A stretch of DNA of 64,000 nucleotides from Geodermatophilus arenarius (GTDB lineage Bacteria; Actinomycetota; Actinomycetes; Mycobacteriales; Geodermatophilaceae): positions 62,001-126,000 of the forward strand of contig NZ_JBHSGR010000001.1 of assembly GCF_042654585.1 (NCBI RefSeq), written 5' to 3'. The notes under the pieces are model-generated. The model was not told the origin of the DNA. It saw only the letters and a list, made by a program, of their open reading frames with translations, and did not search any database. Below are positions 1-8,269 of this stretch, piece by piece; the stretch's first letter is position 1, and the number at the start of each line of letters is the position of its first letter. Position numbers and translations under genes: made by a program.

Positions 1-552
1 CACGCGGGTCAGCCCGACCAGCACCGCGAGCGCGACCCCCGCGGCGACGGCGGCGCGGCGGCCGGGCGCGGTCAGCCGCGGCCAGGCCAGCACCAGCGCG
101 ACGGTGACCAGCGTGGCGATGCCCGAGGAGTGCCCGCTCGGGTAGCTCAGCCCCTCGTACACCAGGCCGCCGTTCTCGAACGCCGGGCGGGCGCGCCCGA
201 CCAGCTCCTTGAGCGCGGTGGTGAGCGGCCCGACGGCGGTGACCGCGACGACGACCCACAGCACGGTGCGCCACGCCCGGCGGCGGACCAGCCAGACCAG
301 CACCGGCAGGAACACCAGCACGCGGAACCAGGTGACGCCCGGGGTGGTGAGCGTCTCCAGCAGTGCGCTCACCGGCGCCGAGCGGTCGTCCCCGGCGTAC
401 AGCTCCCGGCTGACCGCGTCGTCGAGGCGCACCTGCGGGCCGAAGCGGGCCGCCACCCCGGTCCCGAGCAGGGCGAGGACGGCGAGGCCGGCCCCGATCG
501 CGCGGAGCACCCGGCGGCGGGCCCGTGCGGGCGCGGTGGTCGGGGCGGTCAC
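1..552 (-). CDS. PAP2-family phosphatase, 3' part missing at window edge
   Basis: The first 184 codons are visible, from a GTG at 552; the gene runs off the left edge. The N-terminus has an Arg-rich stretch and a hydrophobic segment (about residues 18-35), followed by further membrane-spanning stretches. Two of the three acid-phosphatase motifs of the PAP2/lipid phosphatase family are present: KELVGRARP (K-x6-RP) and YPSGHSSG. The third motif would lie outside the window. Such enzymes dephosphorylate lipid phosphates or undecaprenyl pyrophosphate at the membrane; the actual substrate cannot be read here. It is divergent from the neighbouring fasR-like gene with only 44 bp between starts. Confidence 0.85.
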   Translation of the reverse strand, partial: MTAPTTAPARARRRVLRAIGAGLAVLALLGTGVAARFGPQVRLDDAVSRELYAGDDRSAPVSALLETLTTPGVTWFRVLVFLPVLVWLVRRRAWRTVLWVVVAVTAVGPLTTALKELVGRARPAFENGGLVYEGLSYPSGHSSGIATLVTVALVLAWPRLTAPGRRAAVAAGVALAVLVGLTRV

Positions 553-596
553 TCCCCCACTCTCCCCGACGCAACGGGCCGTGACACGCTGACCGC

Positions 597-1775
597 GTGG
601 CCCACCGGGTGATCGACCGCCCGCCGACGGCGGCGACGCTGCGGCGGCTGGAGCGCGCCTCCGGGGCCATCGCCACCCGCGCCGTCGCCCGCATGGACGA
701 GGACCTGCCCTGGTTCCGCACCATGCCCGCCGACCAGCGCTCGTGGGTCATGCTCGTCGCGCAGGCCGGCATCGCCTCGCTGGTCGAGTGGTGCCGCTCC
801 CCCGACCGCCCGCCCCGGCTCACCGGCGAGGTGTTCGGCGCCGCGCCCCGCGACCTGGTCCGCGCCGTGCCGCTCAAGCAGACCGTCGACCTGGTCGAGC
901 TCACCGTCCAGGTGATGGACGACCACGTCGAGTCGGTGGCCGAGCCCGGCGACGCCGACGCGCTGCGCCTGGCCGTGCTGCTGTTCAGCCGCGAGGTCGC
1001 CTTCGCCACCGCGCACGTCTACGCGAGCTTCGCCGAGAACCGCGGCGCCTGGGACGCGCGACTGGAGGCGCTGGTCGTCGACGCGCTGGTCCGCGGCGAG
1101 CGCTCCGAGGAGCTGCCCGGCCGCGCCTCCGCGCTCGGCTGGGACGGCACCGGCCCGGTGGCCGTGCTGGTCGGGGTCGCCCCCGCCGACGGCGACACGC
1201 ACGCCGACGTCCGCCGCGCCGCCCGCTCGCACCGCTGCGAGGTGCTCGTGGGCGTGCACGCCGAGCACCTGGTGGTGGTGCTGGGCGGCGCCGAGGACCT
1301 GCGGTCGGCGGCCGAGCGGGTCACCGAGGAGTTCGGGCCGGGCCCGGTGGTCCTCGGCCCGGTCGTCGACCGGCTCAGCGCGGCCGGCGGGTCGGCCGCG
1401 GCGGCGCTGGCCGGGCTCCGGGCCGCGCGCGCCTGGCCCGGCGCACCGCGGCCGGTCCCCGCCGACGCGCTGCTGCCCGAGCGGGCCCTCGACGGCGACC
1501 CGCTGGCCCGCGCGGCGCTCACCGAGCGGGTGGTGCTCCCGCTGCGCACCGCCGGCGGCGACCTGCTCGAGACGGTGCGGGCGGTGCTGGCCGGCGGCGG
1601 CAACCTGGAGGCCACCGCGCGGGCGCTGTTCGTCCACCCGAACACCGTCCGGTACCGGCTCAAGCGGGCCGCCGAGGTGACCGGCCAGGTGGCCACCGAC
1701 CCGCGCGGCGCCTGGACGCTCCAGGTCGCGCTCGCACTGGCCGACCTGGGCGGCGAGCGCTCCCTCTGGCACTAG
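597..1775 (+). CDS. fasR: PucR-type transcriptional regulator, FasR-like
   Basis: A 392-residue protein with a C-terminal PucR-family helix-turn-helix (NLEATARALFVHPNTVRYRL, about residues 342-361) and a middle region resembling the GGDEF-like CdaR/PucR domain. In Streptomyces the PucR-like FasR sits immediately before fabD and activates the fabD-fabH-acpP-fabF operon; position and architecture here match. The N-terminal third (helical, WFRTMPADQRSWV) is typical of this subfamily. Start is the GTG at 597, the first one after the divergent PAP2 gene. A separate promoter before fabD is likely, because 163 bp separate the genes. The FasR name rests on synteny and family, not on a binding experiment. 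Confidence 0.85.
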   Translation: MAHRVIDRPPTAATLRRLERASGAIATRAVARMDEDLPWFRTMPADQRSWVMLVAQAGIASLVEWCRSPDRPPRLTGEVFGAAPRDLVRAVPLKQTVDLVELTVQVMDDHVESVAEPGDADALRLAVLLFSREVAFATAHVYASFAENRGAWDARLEALVVDALVRGERSEELPGRASALGWDGTGPVAVLVGVAPADGDTHADVRRAARSHRCEVLVGVHAEHLVVVLGGAEDLRSAAERVTEEFGPGPVVLGPVVDRLSAAGGSAAAALAGLRAARAWPGAPRPVPADALLPERALDGDPLARAALTERVVLPLRTAGGDLLETVRAVLAGGGNLEATARALFVHPNTVRYRLKRAAEVTGQVATDPRGAWTLQVALALADLGGERSLWH

Positions 1776-1848
1776 CAGGGTCCGGGGCCGCAAGGGGTCC
1801 TGCAGTGTTGTCCACCACGGATCGGCACCGCAACGGCTCGTCCGGGCT

Positions 1849-1881
1849 CCGCTGTTGTAGGAACCCTCCAAAGCGCAGCGG
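1849..1881. promoter_or_regulatory. Inverted repeat in the fabD promoter region
   Basis: CCGCTG (1849-1854) and CAGCGG (1876-1881) form a perfect 6-bp inverted repeat with a 21-bp spacer. Two copies of TGTTGT lie at 1806-1811 and 1853-1858, 47 bp apart. This 163-bp gap is the only sizeable space upstream of fabD, so it is the natural place for the fatty-acid operon promoter and a FasR site. Assignment to FasR is inference. Confidence 0.4.
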
Positions 1882-1938
1882 TGTCCTTTCGTGCCGGACG
1901 AGCGCGCGGGGGGCCGTGACCAATGAGACGGTGGTGGG

Positions 1939-3141
1939 GTGCTGGCCGTCCTCGCACCCGGGCAGGGTGCGCAGAAGCCCGGGATGCTCACCCCCTGGTT
2001 GGAGCTCCCCGGCGCCGAGTCCTTCTTCCGCTGGGCCGGGGCGATCGCCGACGCCGACCTGCTGACCCTGGGCACCACCGGCGACGCCGAGGCGATCCGC
2101 GACACCGCGGTCACCCAGCCGCTGGTCGTCGCGATGAGCCTGTTCGTCGCCCGCGAGCTCGGCGGCCTGCCCGGCCCGGTCGCGCACAGCCCGCAGACCG
2201 GCCGCGACGTCGTCATCGCCGGGCACAGCGTCGGCGAGCTCACCGCGGCCGCGCTGGCCGGCGTGCTGTCGGTCGAGGCGGCGATCGCGCTGACCGCCGT
2301 ACGCGGCCGCGCGATGGCCCGCGCCTGCGGGCTCACCCCGACCGGCATGTCCGCCGTCCTCGGCGCCGACCCCGACGAGCTGGAGAAGGCGCTCGAGCGG
2401 CACGGGCTGGTCGCGGCCAACCTCAACGGCGGCGGCCAGGTCGTCGTCGCCGGGCCGCTCGACGGGCTGGCCGCGCTCAAGGCGGAGCCGCCGGCGAAGG
2501 CACGGGTGGTGCCGCTGTCGGTGGCGGGCGCGTTCCACACCTCCTACATGGGCCCGGCCCGCGAGGAGCTCGAGGGCCTGGTCGGCGGCCTGCGCCCGGC
2601 CGACCCGAGCCGGCTGCTGCTGTCCAACGCCGACGGCGCCGCCGTCGACTCCGGCGCCGAGACGCTGTCCCGCCTGGTCAGCCAGGTCACCAGCCCGGTG
2701 CACTTCGACGCGTGCCTGGCCACCCTGCGCGAGCTCGGCGTCACCGCGGCCATCGAGCTGCCGCCGGCGGGCGCGCTGGCGGGCCTGGCCAAGCGCGAGT
2801 GGAAGGGTGCCGACGTCGAGGTGCTGGCGCTGGCCGGCCCCGGCGACCTCGACCGCGCCCGCGCGCTCATCGACGCCGCCCGCGGCCGCCCCGAGGCCGA
2901 GCACCAGCCCGACTGGCGCGTCGTCGTCTCCCCCGTCCGCGGCACGGTCAGCCCCGCCGACGTCCCCGAGGGCACCCACCTGCCCGCCGGCACCCCCCTC
3001 GGCTGCGTGCGCAGCCGCCGCGAGGAGGTCAAGGTCTCGGCCGGGTACGACGGCGTCCTCGCCGAGTGGCTCGTCCAGGACGGCGACCTCGTCGACGCCG
3101 GCGACCCGCTCGCCCGTCTCTACCCGGAGGTCCCCGCGTGA
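1939..3141 (+). CDS. fabD: Malonyl-CoA:ACP transacylase with a C-terminal biotinyl/lipoyl-like domain
   Basis: Transfers malonyl from CoA to acyl carrier protein for type II fatty-acid synthesis. The acyltransferase domain covers about residues 1-315, with the N-terminal LAPGQGAQ motif, nucleophile in GHSVGE (Ser97) and the second catalytic residue in GAFH (His200). At 400 residues it is about 85 longer than ordinary FabD. The extra C-terminus (about 326-397) reads like a biotinyl/lipoyl fold: SPVRGTV, EGTHLPAGTPLG, then YDGVLAEWLVQDGDLVDAGD. The biotinylation hairpin is degenerate: RSRREEV stands where A-M-K-M is expected, so biotinylation is unlikely. Start is GTG 1939; the stop overlaps fabH by four bases (GTGA). 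Confidence 0.93.
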   Translation: MLAVLAPGQGAQKPGMLTPWLELPGAESFFRWAGAIADADLLTLGTTGDAEAIRDTAVTQPLVVAMSLFVARELGGLPGPVAHSPQTGRDVVIAGHSVGELTAAALAGVLSVEAAIALTAVRGRAMARACGLTPTGMSAVLGADPDELEKALERHGLVAANLNGGGQVVVAGPLDGLAALKAEPPAKARVVPLSVAGAFHTSYMGPAREELEGLVGGLRPADPSRLLLSNADGAAVDSGAETLSRLVSQVTSPVHFDACLATLRELGVTAAIELPPAGALAGLAKREWKGADVEVLALAGPGDLDRARALIDAARGRPEAEHQPDWRVVVSPVRGTVSPADVPEGTHLPAGTPLGCVRSRREEVKVSAGYDGVLAEWLVQDGDLVDAGDPLARLYPEVPA

Positions 3142-4103
3142 GCATCCGACTGCCGAAGGGCGCCCCCGGGGCGCGCATCCTGGGCCTCGGCGGCTACCGG
3201 CCCCGCCGGCGCGTCACCAACGACGAGCTCGCCCAGGTGATGGACACCAACGACGAGTGGATCCAGACCCGCGTCGGCATCGCCGAGCGCCGCTGGGCCT
3301 CGGAGGACGAGACCCTGCAGGAGATGGCCGTCGCCGCCGGCGGCAAGGCGCTGGCCGCCAGCGGCCTGGCGCCCGACGAGGTCGACCTGGTGATCCTCGC
3401 CAGCGCCAGCCTCAAGGAGCCGATCCCCGGCATCGGCCCGCAGGTCGCCCACCGCCTGGGCATCCCCCGCCCCGGCGCGTTCGACCTCAACGCCGGGTGC
3501 GCCGGCTTCTGCTACGCGCTGGAGGTGGCCTCGGCGGCCATCCGCGCGGGCTCGGCGCGCAACGCGCTGGTGGTCGGCGTCGAGCGGCTCACCGACGTCG
3601 TCGACCAGACCGACCGCTCCACCGCGGTGATCTTCGCCGACGGCGCCGGCGCGGCCGTGGTCGGCGCCTCCGACGAGCCGGGCATCGGCCCGGTGGCGTG
3701 GGGCAGCGACGGCGACCAGTTCTCCGCGATCGAGATCGTCGCCGGCTCCAGGGGCATCTCGATGGCCGGCCAGGCGGTCTACCGCTGGGCGACCACCCGG
3801 CTCACCGACACCCTCATCCAGGCGATGGAGTCCGCCGGCGTCGGGCCCGAGGACATCGACGTGTTCGCCCCGCACCAGGCCAACCTGCGCATCGTCGAGT
3901 CGATGACCCGGCGGCTCGGCTTCGGCAAGGAGACCGTCGTCGCCCGCGACATCGTCCAGGCCGGCAACACCTCCGCGGCGTCGATCCCGCTGGCCCTCAC
4001 CGCGCTGATGGAGTCCGGCGAGGCCAAGAGCGGCGACCTCGCGCTCGTCCTCGGCTACGGCGCCGGTCTCACCTTCGCCGGCCAGGTGCTCGTCCTGCCC
4101 TGA
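3138..4103 (+). CDS. fabH: 3-oxoacyl-ACP synthase III
   Basis: Starts fatty-acid chains by condensing an acyl-CoA primer with malonyl-ACP. The 321-residue protein has the full catalytic triad: Cys121 in NAGCAGF, His246 in APHQAN and Asn277 in QAGNTSA. The N-terminal ILGLGGYRP and DEWIQTRVGI stretches are typical of FabH. In actinomycetes this enzyme usually accepts branched short-chain CoA starters, but primer choice cannot be read here. The start is fixed by the GTGA overlap with fabD, which implies translational coupling. Confidence 0.95.
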   Translation: MSIRLPKGAPGARILGLGGYRPRRRVTNDELAQVMDTNDEWIQTRVGIAERRWASEDETLQEMAVAAGGKALAASGLAPDEVDLVILASASLKEPIPGIGPQVAHRLGIPRPGAFDLNAGCAGFCYALEVASAAIRAGSARNALVVGVERLTDVVDQTDRSTAVIFADGAGAAVVGASDEPGIGPVAWGSDGDQFSAIEIVAGSRGISMAGQAVYRWATTRLTDTLIQAMESAGVGPEDIDVFAPHQANLRIVESMTRRLGFGKETVVARDIVQAGNTSAASIPLALTALMESGEAKSGDLALVLGYGAGLTFAGQVLVLP

Positions 4104-4180
4104 GCGGCACCCCAGACACCCGGGACGTCCGGGCCCGACGGCGGGCAGCGCCCGCCCCCACCGAGAGAGAGGACCCCCGC

Positions 4181-4420
4181 GTGAGCGAGGACATCCAGGC
4201 AGGTCTGGCCGAGATCCTGGAGGAGGTCGCCGGGGTCGCCCCCGCCGACGCCACCCCGGAGAAGTCGTTCACCGAGGACCTCGACGTCGACTCCCTGTCG
4301 ATGGTCGAGATCGCCACCGCCGTCGAGGACAAGTTCGGCGTGGCCATCCCCGACGACGAGCTCGGCAACATCAAGACCGTCGGCGACGCCATCAGCTACA
4401 TCCAGAAGAACCAGGGCTGA
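4181..4420 (+). CDS. acpP: Acyl carrier protein
   Basis: A 79-residue acidic protein carrying the DSL motif (DVDSLSMVEI); Ser38 is the 4'-phosphopantetheine attachment site. It carries growing acyl chains between FabD, FabH and FabF. Length and the IPDDELGNIKTVGDAISYI helix IV region match actinobacterial AcpP/AcpM. GTG start at 4181 preceded by a GAGAGAGGA ribosome-binding site. It lies 77 bp after fabH and 50 bp before fabF, inside the same operon. Confidence 0.95.
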   Translation: MSEDIQAGLAEILEEVAGVAPADATPEKSFTEDLDVDSLSMVEIATAVEDKFGVAIPDDELGNIKTVGDAISYIQKNQG

Positions 4421-4470
4421 GCCGGGTCCCCGGCCGCCCGCGCCCGCACGCCCCCAGGAGAGGACCCGTC

Positions 4471-5709
4471 ATGAGCTCGAACGACGACGTCGTCGTCACC
4501 GGCCTCGGAGCCACCACGCCCCTCGGTGGCGACGTCGCCAGCACCTGGGACGCGCTGCTGGCCGGACGGTCGGGGGTCCGCCGCCTCGACGACGACTGGG
4601 TCAAGGAGTTCCCGGCCCAGCTCGCCGCGACCCTGGCCACCGACCCCGTCCAGCAGCTCGACCGGGTCCGCGCGCGCCGGCTGGACCGCAGCCAGCAGGT
4701 CGCGGTCATCGCCGCCGAGCAGGCCTGGGCCGAGTCCGGTGCCGCCGACGCCGGGGTCGAGCCCGAGCGGATCGCCGTCGTCTTCGGCACCGGCATCGGC
4801 GGGGCGCTGACCCTGCTCGGCCAGGACGACGTCCTGGAGGAGAAGGGCCCCAAGCGGGTCTCCCCCTTCACCATCCCGATGCTCATGCCCAACGGCCCCG
4901 CCGCGGCCGTCGGGCTGGCCATCGGCGCCCGCGGCGGCGTGCACGCCCCGGTCAGCGCCTGCGCCTCCGGCGCCGAGGCGATCCGCTGGGGCCTGGACCT
5001 GCTGCGCTTCGACCGCGCCGACGTCGTCCTGGTCGGCGGCGCCGAGGCCGTCGTCCACCCGCTGCCGATGGCCGGGTTCGCCGCCATGCGGGCGATGAGC
5101 ACCCGCAACGACGAGCCCGAGCGCGCCTCGCGCCCGTTCGACAAGGGCCGGGACGGGTTCGTGCTCGGTGAGGGCGCGGCCGCGCTGGTCCTCGAGCGCG
5201 CGGGCTCGGCCAGGGCCCGCGGCGCCCGGGTGCACGCCCGGCTCGCCGGGGCCGGCGCCACCGCCGACGGCTACGACCTGGTCGCCCCGCACCCCGAGGG
5301 CGAGGGCGCCGCCCGCGCGATCGGCGCCGCGCTGCGCGACGCCGGCATCGACCCCGCCGACGTCGGCCACGTCAACGCGCACGCCACCTCGACCCCGGTC
5401 GGGGACACCGCCGAGGCCGCCGCGATCCGCAGCGCCGTGGGCGACCACGCGCTGGTCACCGCGACGAAGAGCCAGACCGGCCACCTGCTCGGCGCCGCCG
5501 GCGCCCTGGAGTCGGTGTTCACCATCCTCGCGCTGCGCGAGCAGGTCGTGCCCGCGACGGCGAACCTCGACGACCCCGACGACGACGCCGCCGTGCAGGC
5601 CCTCGACATCGTCCGCCGCGAGCCGCGCCAGGCGTCCCTCACCGCCGCGGTCAACGACTCGTTCGGCTTCGGCGGCCACAACATCGCGCTCGTCTTCACG
5701 ACCGCCTAG
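4471..5709 (+). CDS. fabF: 3-oxoacyl-ACP synthase II
   Basis: Elongating beta-ketoacyl-ACP synthase (412 residues). The Cys-His-His triad is present: Cys164 in SACASGAEA, His304 in NAHATSTPVGD and His338 in TGHLLGAAG. Family-typical GFVLGEGAA and NSFGFGGHN sequences are also seen. ATG start with an AGGAGAGGA Shine-Dalgarno. It is the KasA/FabF position of the cluster. Only one elongating synthase is present here, whereas mycobacteria carry two (kasA, kasB). Confidence 0.95.
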   Translation: MSSNDDVVVTGLGATTPLGGDVASTWDALLAGRSGVRRLDDDWVKEFPAQLAATLATDPVQQLDRVRARRLDRSQQVAVIAAEQAWAESGAADAGVEPERIAVVFGTGIGGALTLLGQDDVLEEKGPKRVSPFTIPMLMPNGPAAAVGLAIGARGGVHAPVSACASGAEAIRWGLDLLRFDRADVVLVGGAEAVVHPLPMAGFAAMRAMSTRNDEPERASRPFDKGRDGFVLGEGAAALVLERAGSARARGARVHARLAGAGATADGYDLVAPHPEGEGAARAIGAALRDAGIDPADVGHVNAHATSTPVGDTAEAAAIRSAVGDHALVTATKSQTGHLLGAAGALESVFTILALREQVVPATANLDDPDDDAAVQALDIVRREPRQASLTAAVNDSFGFGGHNIALVFTTA

Positions 5710-5769
5710 CGCACTCCCCGCCCGGCCCCCGGGCCGGCCCCGCACTCAAGGCCCGCCCCTGGAGGTCCG

Positions 5770-7182
5770 GTGACCACCGTCCACGCCGTCCCGACGCTGC
5801 CCAGCCCCGACCCGCGCGACCCCGAGGACCGCCTCGCCCGCTTCTTCGACGCCGGGTCGGTGGCCCTGCTCGCCCCCCGCGACACCTCGGGCGTCATGGC
5901 CGCGCGCGGGACGGTGGCCGGCAGCCCCGCCGTCGCCTTCTGCACCGACGCCACGGTGATGGGCGGCGCGATGGGGATCGACGGCTGCCGGCACATCGTC
6001 GACGCCATCGACACCGCGCTGCGCGAGCGCGTGCCGGTGGTCGGCATCTGGCACTCCGGCGGCGCCCGCCTGGCCGAGGGCGTGACCGCGCTGCACGCCG
6101 TCGGCGAGGTGTTCGCCGCGATGGTGCGCGCCTCGGGCCGGGTGCCCCAGGTTTCGGTCGTCCTCGGCCCGGCTGCCGGCGGCGCCGCGTACGGGCCGGC
6201 TCTCACCGACCTGGTGATCATGGGGCCGGCCGGGCGGGTGTTCGTCACCGGCCCCGACGTGGTCCGCTCGGTCACCGGCGAGGACGTCGACATGGAGCGC
6301 CTCGGCGGCCCGGACACCCACGGCCGGCGCAGCGGCGTCGTGCACGTGGTCACCGAGTCCGAGGCGGCGGCCCTGGAGACCGCCCGGCAGGCGGTGGACC
6401 TGTTCGCCGCGCAGGGCTCCTTCGCGCCGGCGTCGGAGGCCCCCGACGTCGACCTGCGCTCCCTGCTGCCCGAGCAGCCGCAGCGGGCCTACGACGTCAA
6501 GCCTCTCGTGGCCGCCGTGCTCGACGGGCCCGGGCTGGAGCTGCACCCGCGCTGGGCGCCGAACGTGGTCACCACGCTCGGCCGGCTGGGCGGTCGGACG
6601 GTCGGCGTGATCGCCAACAACCCGCTGCGCCTGGGCGGCTGCCTGGACTCCGCGTCGGCGGAGAAGGCCGCCCGCTTCGTGCGGATGTGCGACGCCTTCG
6701 GGGTGCCGCTGGTGGTGCTGGTCGACGTCCCCGGCTACCTGCCCGGCGTGGGCCAGGAGTGGGACGGCGTGGTGCGGCGCGGCGCGAAGCTGCTGCACGC
6801 CTTCGCCGAGGCGGTCGTGCCGCGGGTGACGCTGGTGACCCGCAAGTCCTACGGCGGGGCCTACATCGCGATGAACTCGCGCTCGCTCGGCGCCACCGCC
6901 GTCTTCGCCTGGCCCGGCGCCGAGGTCGCGGTCATGGGCGCCAAGGCCGCCGTCGGCATCCTGCACCGCAAGAAGCTGGCCGCGGTGCCGCCGGCCGAGC
7001 GCGAGGCGCTGCACGCGCAGCTGGCCGCCGAGCACGAGCGGATCGCCGGCGGGGTGAACCGGGCGCTGGAGATCGGCGTCGTCGACGAGGTGGTGGAGCC
7101 CTCCCGCACCCGCCGCCGGCTGGTCGAGGCCCTCGCCTCGGCCCCGGCCGGCCGCGGCGCCCACGGCAACATCCCGCTCTGA
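5770..7182 (+). CDS. accD6: Acyl-CoA carboxylase carboxyltransferase (beta) subunit, AccD6-like
   Basis: A 470-residue carboxyltransferase close in length to mycobacterial AccD6, which lies at the same place after the FAS-II genes. Crotonase-fold oxyanion regions are visible: GIWHSGGARLAEG and LGPAAGGAAYGPAL in the N-lobe, and LVDVPGYLPG with TRKSYGGAYIAMNS in the C-lobe. It would transfer CO2 from biotin to acetyl- or propionyl-CoA, supplying malonyl-CoA to FabD. No biotin carboxylase/BCCP (AccA-type) partner is encoded nearby, so the alpha subunit must lie elsewhere. GTG start at 5770 with GGAGG upstream. A strong terminator follows, closing the operon. Confidence 0.88.
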   Translation: MTTVHAVPTLPSPDPRDPEDRLARFFDAGSVALLAPRDTSGVMAARGTVAGSPAVAFCTDATVMGGAMGIDGCRHIVDAIDTALRERVPVVGIWHSGGARLAEGVTALHAVGEVFAAMVRASGRVPQVSVVLGPAAGGAAYGPALTDLVIMGPAGRVFVTGPDVVRSVTGEDVDMERLGGPDTHGRRSGVVHVVTESEAAALETARQAVDLFAAQGSFAPASEAPDVDLRSLLPEQPQRAYDVKPLVAAVLDGPGLELHPRWAPNVVTTLGRLGGRTVGVIANNPLRLGGCLDSASAEKAARFVRMCDAFGVPLVVLVDVPGYLPGVGQEWDGVVRRGAKLLHAFAEAVVPRVTLVTRKSYGGAYIAMNSRSLGATAVFAWPGAEVAVMGAKAAVGILHRKKLAAVPPAEREALHAQLAAEHERIAGGVNRALEIGVVDEVVEPSRTRRRLVEALASAPAGRGAHGNIPL

Positions 7183-7247
7183 GGAGGTCCCCGCTGCCCC
7201 GCGCAGCGGGGCCGACCGCCCACCGGACGAGTTCCCGTCCGGACGCC

Positions 7248-7285
7248 GAGAGGCCCGCCACCGCTGCAGCGGTGGCGGGCCTCTC
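7248..7285 (+). terminator. Intrinsic terminator of the fatty-acid operon
   Basis: A perfect 19-bp inverted repeat without spacer (arms GAGAGGCCCGCCACCGCTG and its complement) lies 65 bp after the accD6-like stop. It has no T-tract, which is normal for high-GC actinomycetes. It may also serve the convergent DUF3145 gene. Confidence 0.85.
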
Positions 7286-7413
7286 GTGTGGAGGTCGCCC
7301 GGACGCCGCTTCCCCGACGGCGTCCGGACGACCTGGTGTGCAGCCTACGACGAGGGGGCGGGGTGCCTCACGTCGTGTGCCCTGATCGTGACCTGCGACT
7401 CCGCTCCGGACGC

Positions 7414-7914
7414 TCAGACGACCTGGTGCAGCCAGGTGGTCTGGCTGCCGTCGCCGGCGTAGCGGTACACCTCGAGGTCGGCGTCCCAGGCCGCGCCGAG
7501 GAGCTGGTCGACGCCGTGGCGGAACGCCTCCACCGACGTGGCGGTCGCCGCGAGCGTCCGCAGCTGCTGCTCGGTCACGACGATGTCGCCGTTGGCGCTC
7601 GTGGGCGCCCGGAAGACGCCGTGCCCGGGCACGTAGGACATGCGCTCGCCGTCGTTGCCGTGGCTGGCCTCTTCGGTCACCTCGAAGCGCAGCATCGGCC
7701 ACGCGCGCAGCGCGGCGACCAGCTTGGCGCCCGTGCCGGGGACCCCGGTCCAGGCGACCTCGGCACGGTAGGCACCGTGCGCCGCGGGCTGGTCGGCCCA
7801 CGACAGGGAGACCGGCGCGCCGATGACGCGTTCGAGCGCCCACTCGACGTGCTGGCAGAGCGCCTTCGGGCAGGAGTGCACGAAGACGACACCCTGGGTA
7901 GACCGTCGCTGCAC
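7414..7914 (-). CDS. DUF3145 protein
   Basis: A 166-residue soluble protein beginning QRRSTQGVVFVHSCPKAL, with SYVPGHGVFRA in the middle and a YRYAGDGSQTTWLHQV C-terminus. I recognise this as the actinobacterial DUF3145 family, whose genes are often found beside the fab cluster. Function is unknown. The start is a GTG at 7914 with GGAGGT eight bases upstream. It converges on the fatty-acid operon, sharing the terminator region. No signal peptide or membrane segment is seen. Confidence 0.85.
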   Translation of the reverse strand: MQRRSTQGVVFVHSCPKALCQHVEWALERVIGAPVSLSWADQPAAHGAYRAEVAWTGVPGTGAKLVAALRAWPMLRFEVTEEASHGNDGERMSYVPGHGVFRAPTSANGDIVVTEQQLRTLAATATSVEAFRHGVDQLLGAAWDADLEVYRYAGDGSQTTWLHQVV

Positions 7915-8175
7915 GAGGCACCTCCATCGACTCGATCGGTCTCGTCTTCCCCAACGGACGATCGATTCGGTGACAGGCTGTGGTCAACGGCGGCGGACCA
8001 GGGCTCCCGGTGACAGTGTGCACGATGAGGTGCCGGTCGCGCCAGTGCGGATGCAGCGACTGTTCCGGATGTGACCACACCCGCCACGCGCGTCACGGAA
8101 GTGCTGGTCAGCGCCATACCACGACCACCGGCGCAGAGTCCAACCCGGGGTCGGACCGCCTCGACGCTACACCGT
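7915..8175. other. Intergenic region, DUF3145 promoter side
   Basis: No convincing coding frame on either strand. Short open frames here lack ribosome-binding sites and codon bias. It should contain the promoter of the DUF3145 gene (leftward). I see no clear operator or RNA structure. Confidence 0.5.
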
Positions 8176-8204
8176 GGCTCCCGTCACGGGCCGTTGCGGG
8201 AGCC
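8176..8204 (-). terminator. Hairpin downstream of the diguanylate cyclase gene
   Basis: GGCTCCCG (8176-8183) and CGGGAGCC (8197-8204) form a perfect 8-bp stem with a 13-nt loop, 65 bp past the stop of the leftward GGDEF gene. Likely its terminator. Confidence 0.5.
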
Positions 8205-8269
8205 CGTGTCGCATACGGAACTCCGTCGACCGCCGGTGACGCTCGGTGAGCGGCCTGCGGGAGTGTCGG

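Noticed and set aside
130..612. Plus-strand open frames over the first 600 bases
   Set aside because: They oppose the clear PAP2 phosphatase on the minus strand and have Arg/Pro/His-rich translations typical of antisense frames in GC-rich DNA.
549..2979. Long minus-strand open frames (up to 663 codons) opposite fasR and fabD
   Set aside because: Composition is low-complexity Arg/Gly/Ala/Gln without motifs; fasR and fabD on the plus strand carry the family signatures and proper codon bias.
1923..3137. Possible N-terminal extension of fabH into the fabD region
   Set aside because: The open frame continues upstream, but the extra 405 codons are Arg-rich shadow of fabD. FabH homology begins at the GTG at 3138, which overlaps the fabD stop.
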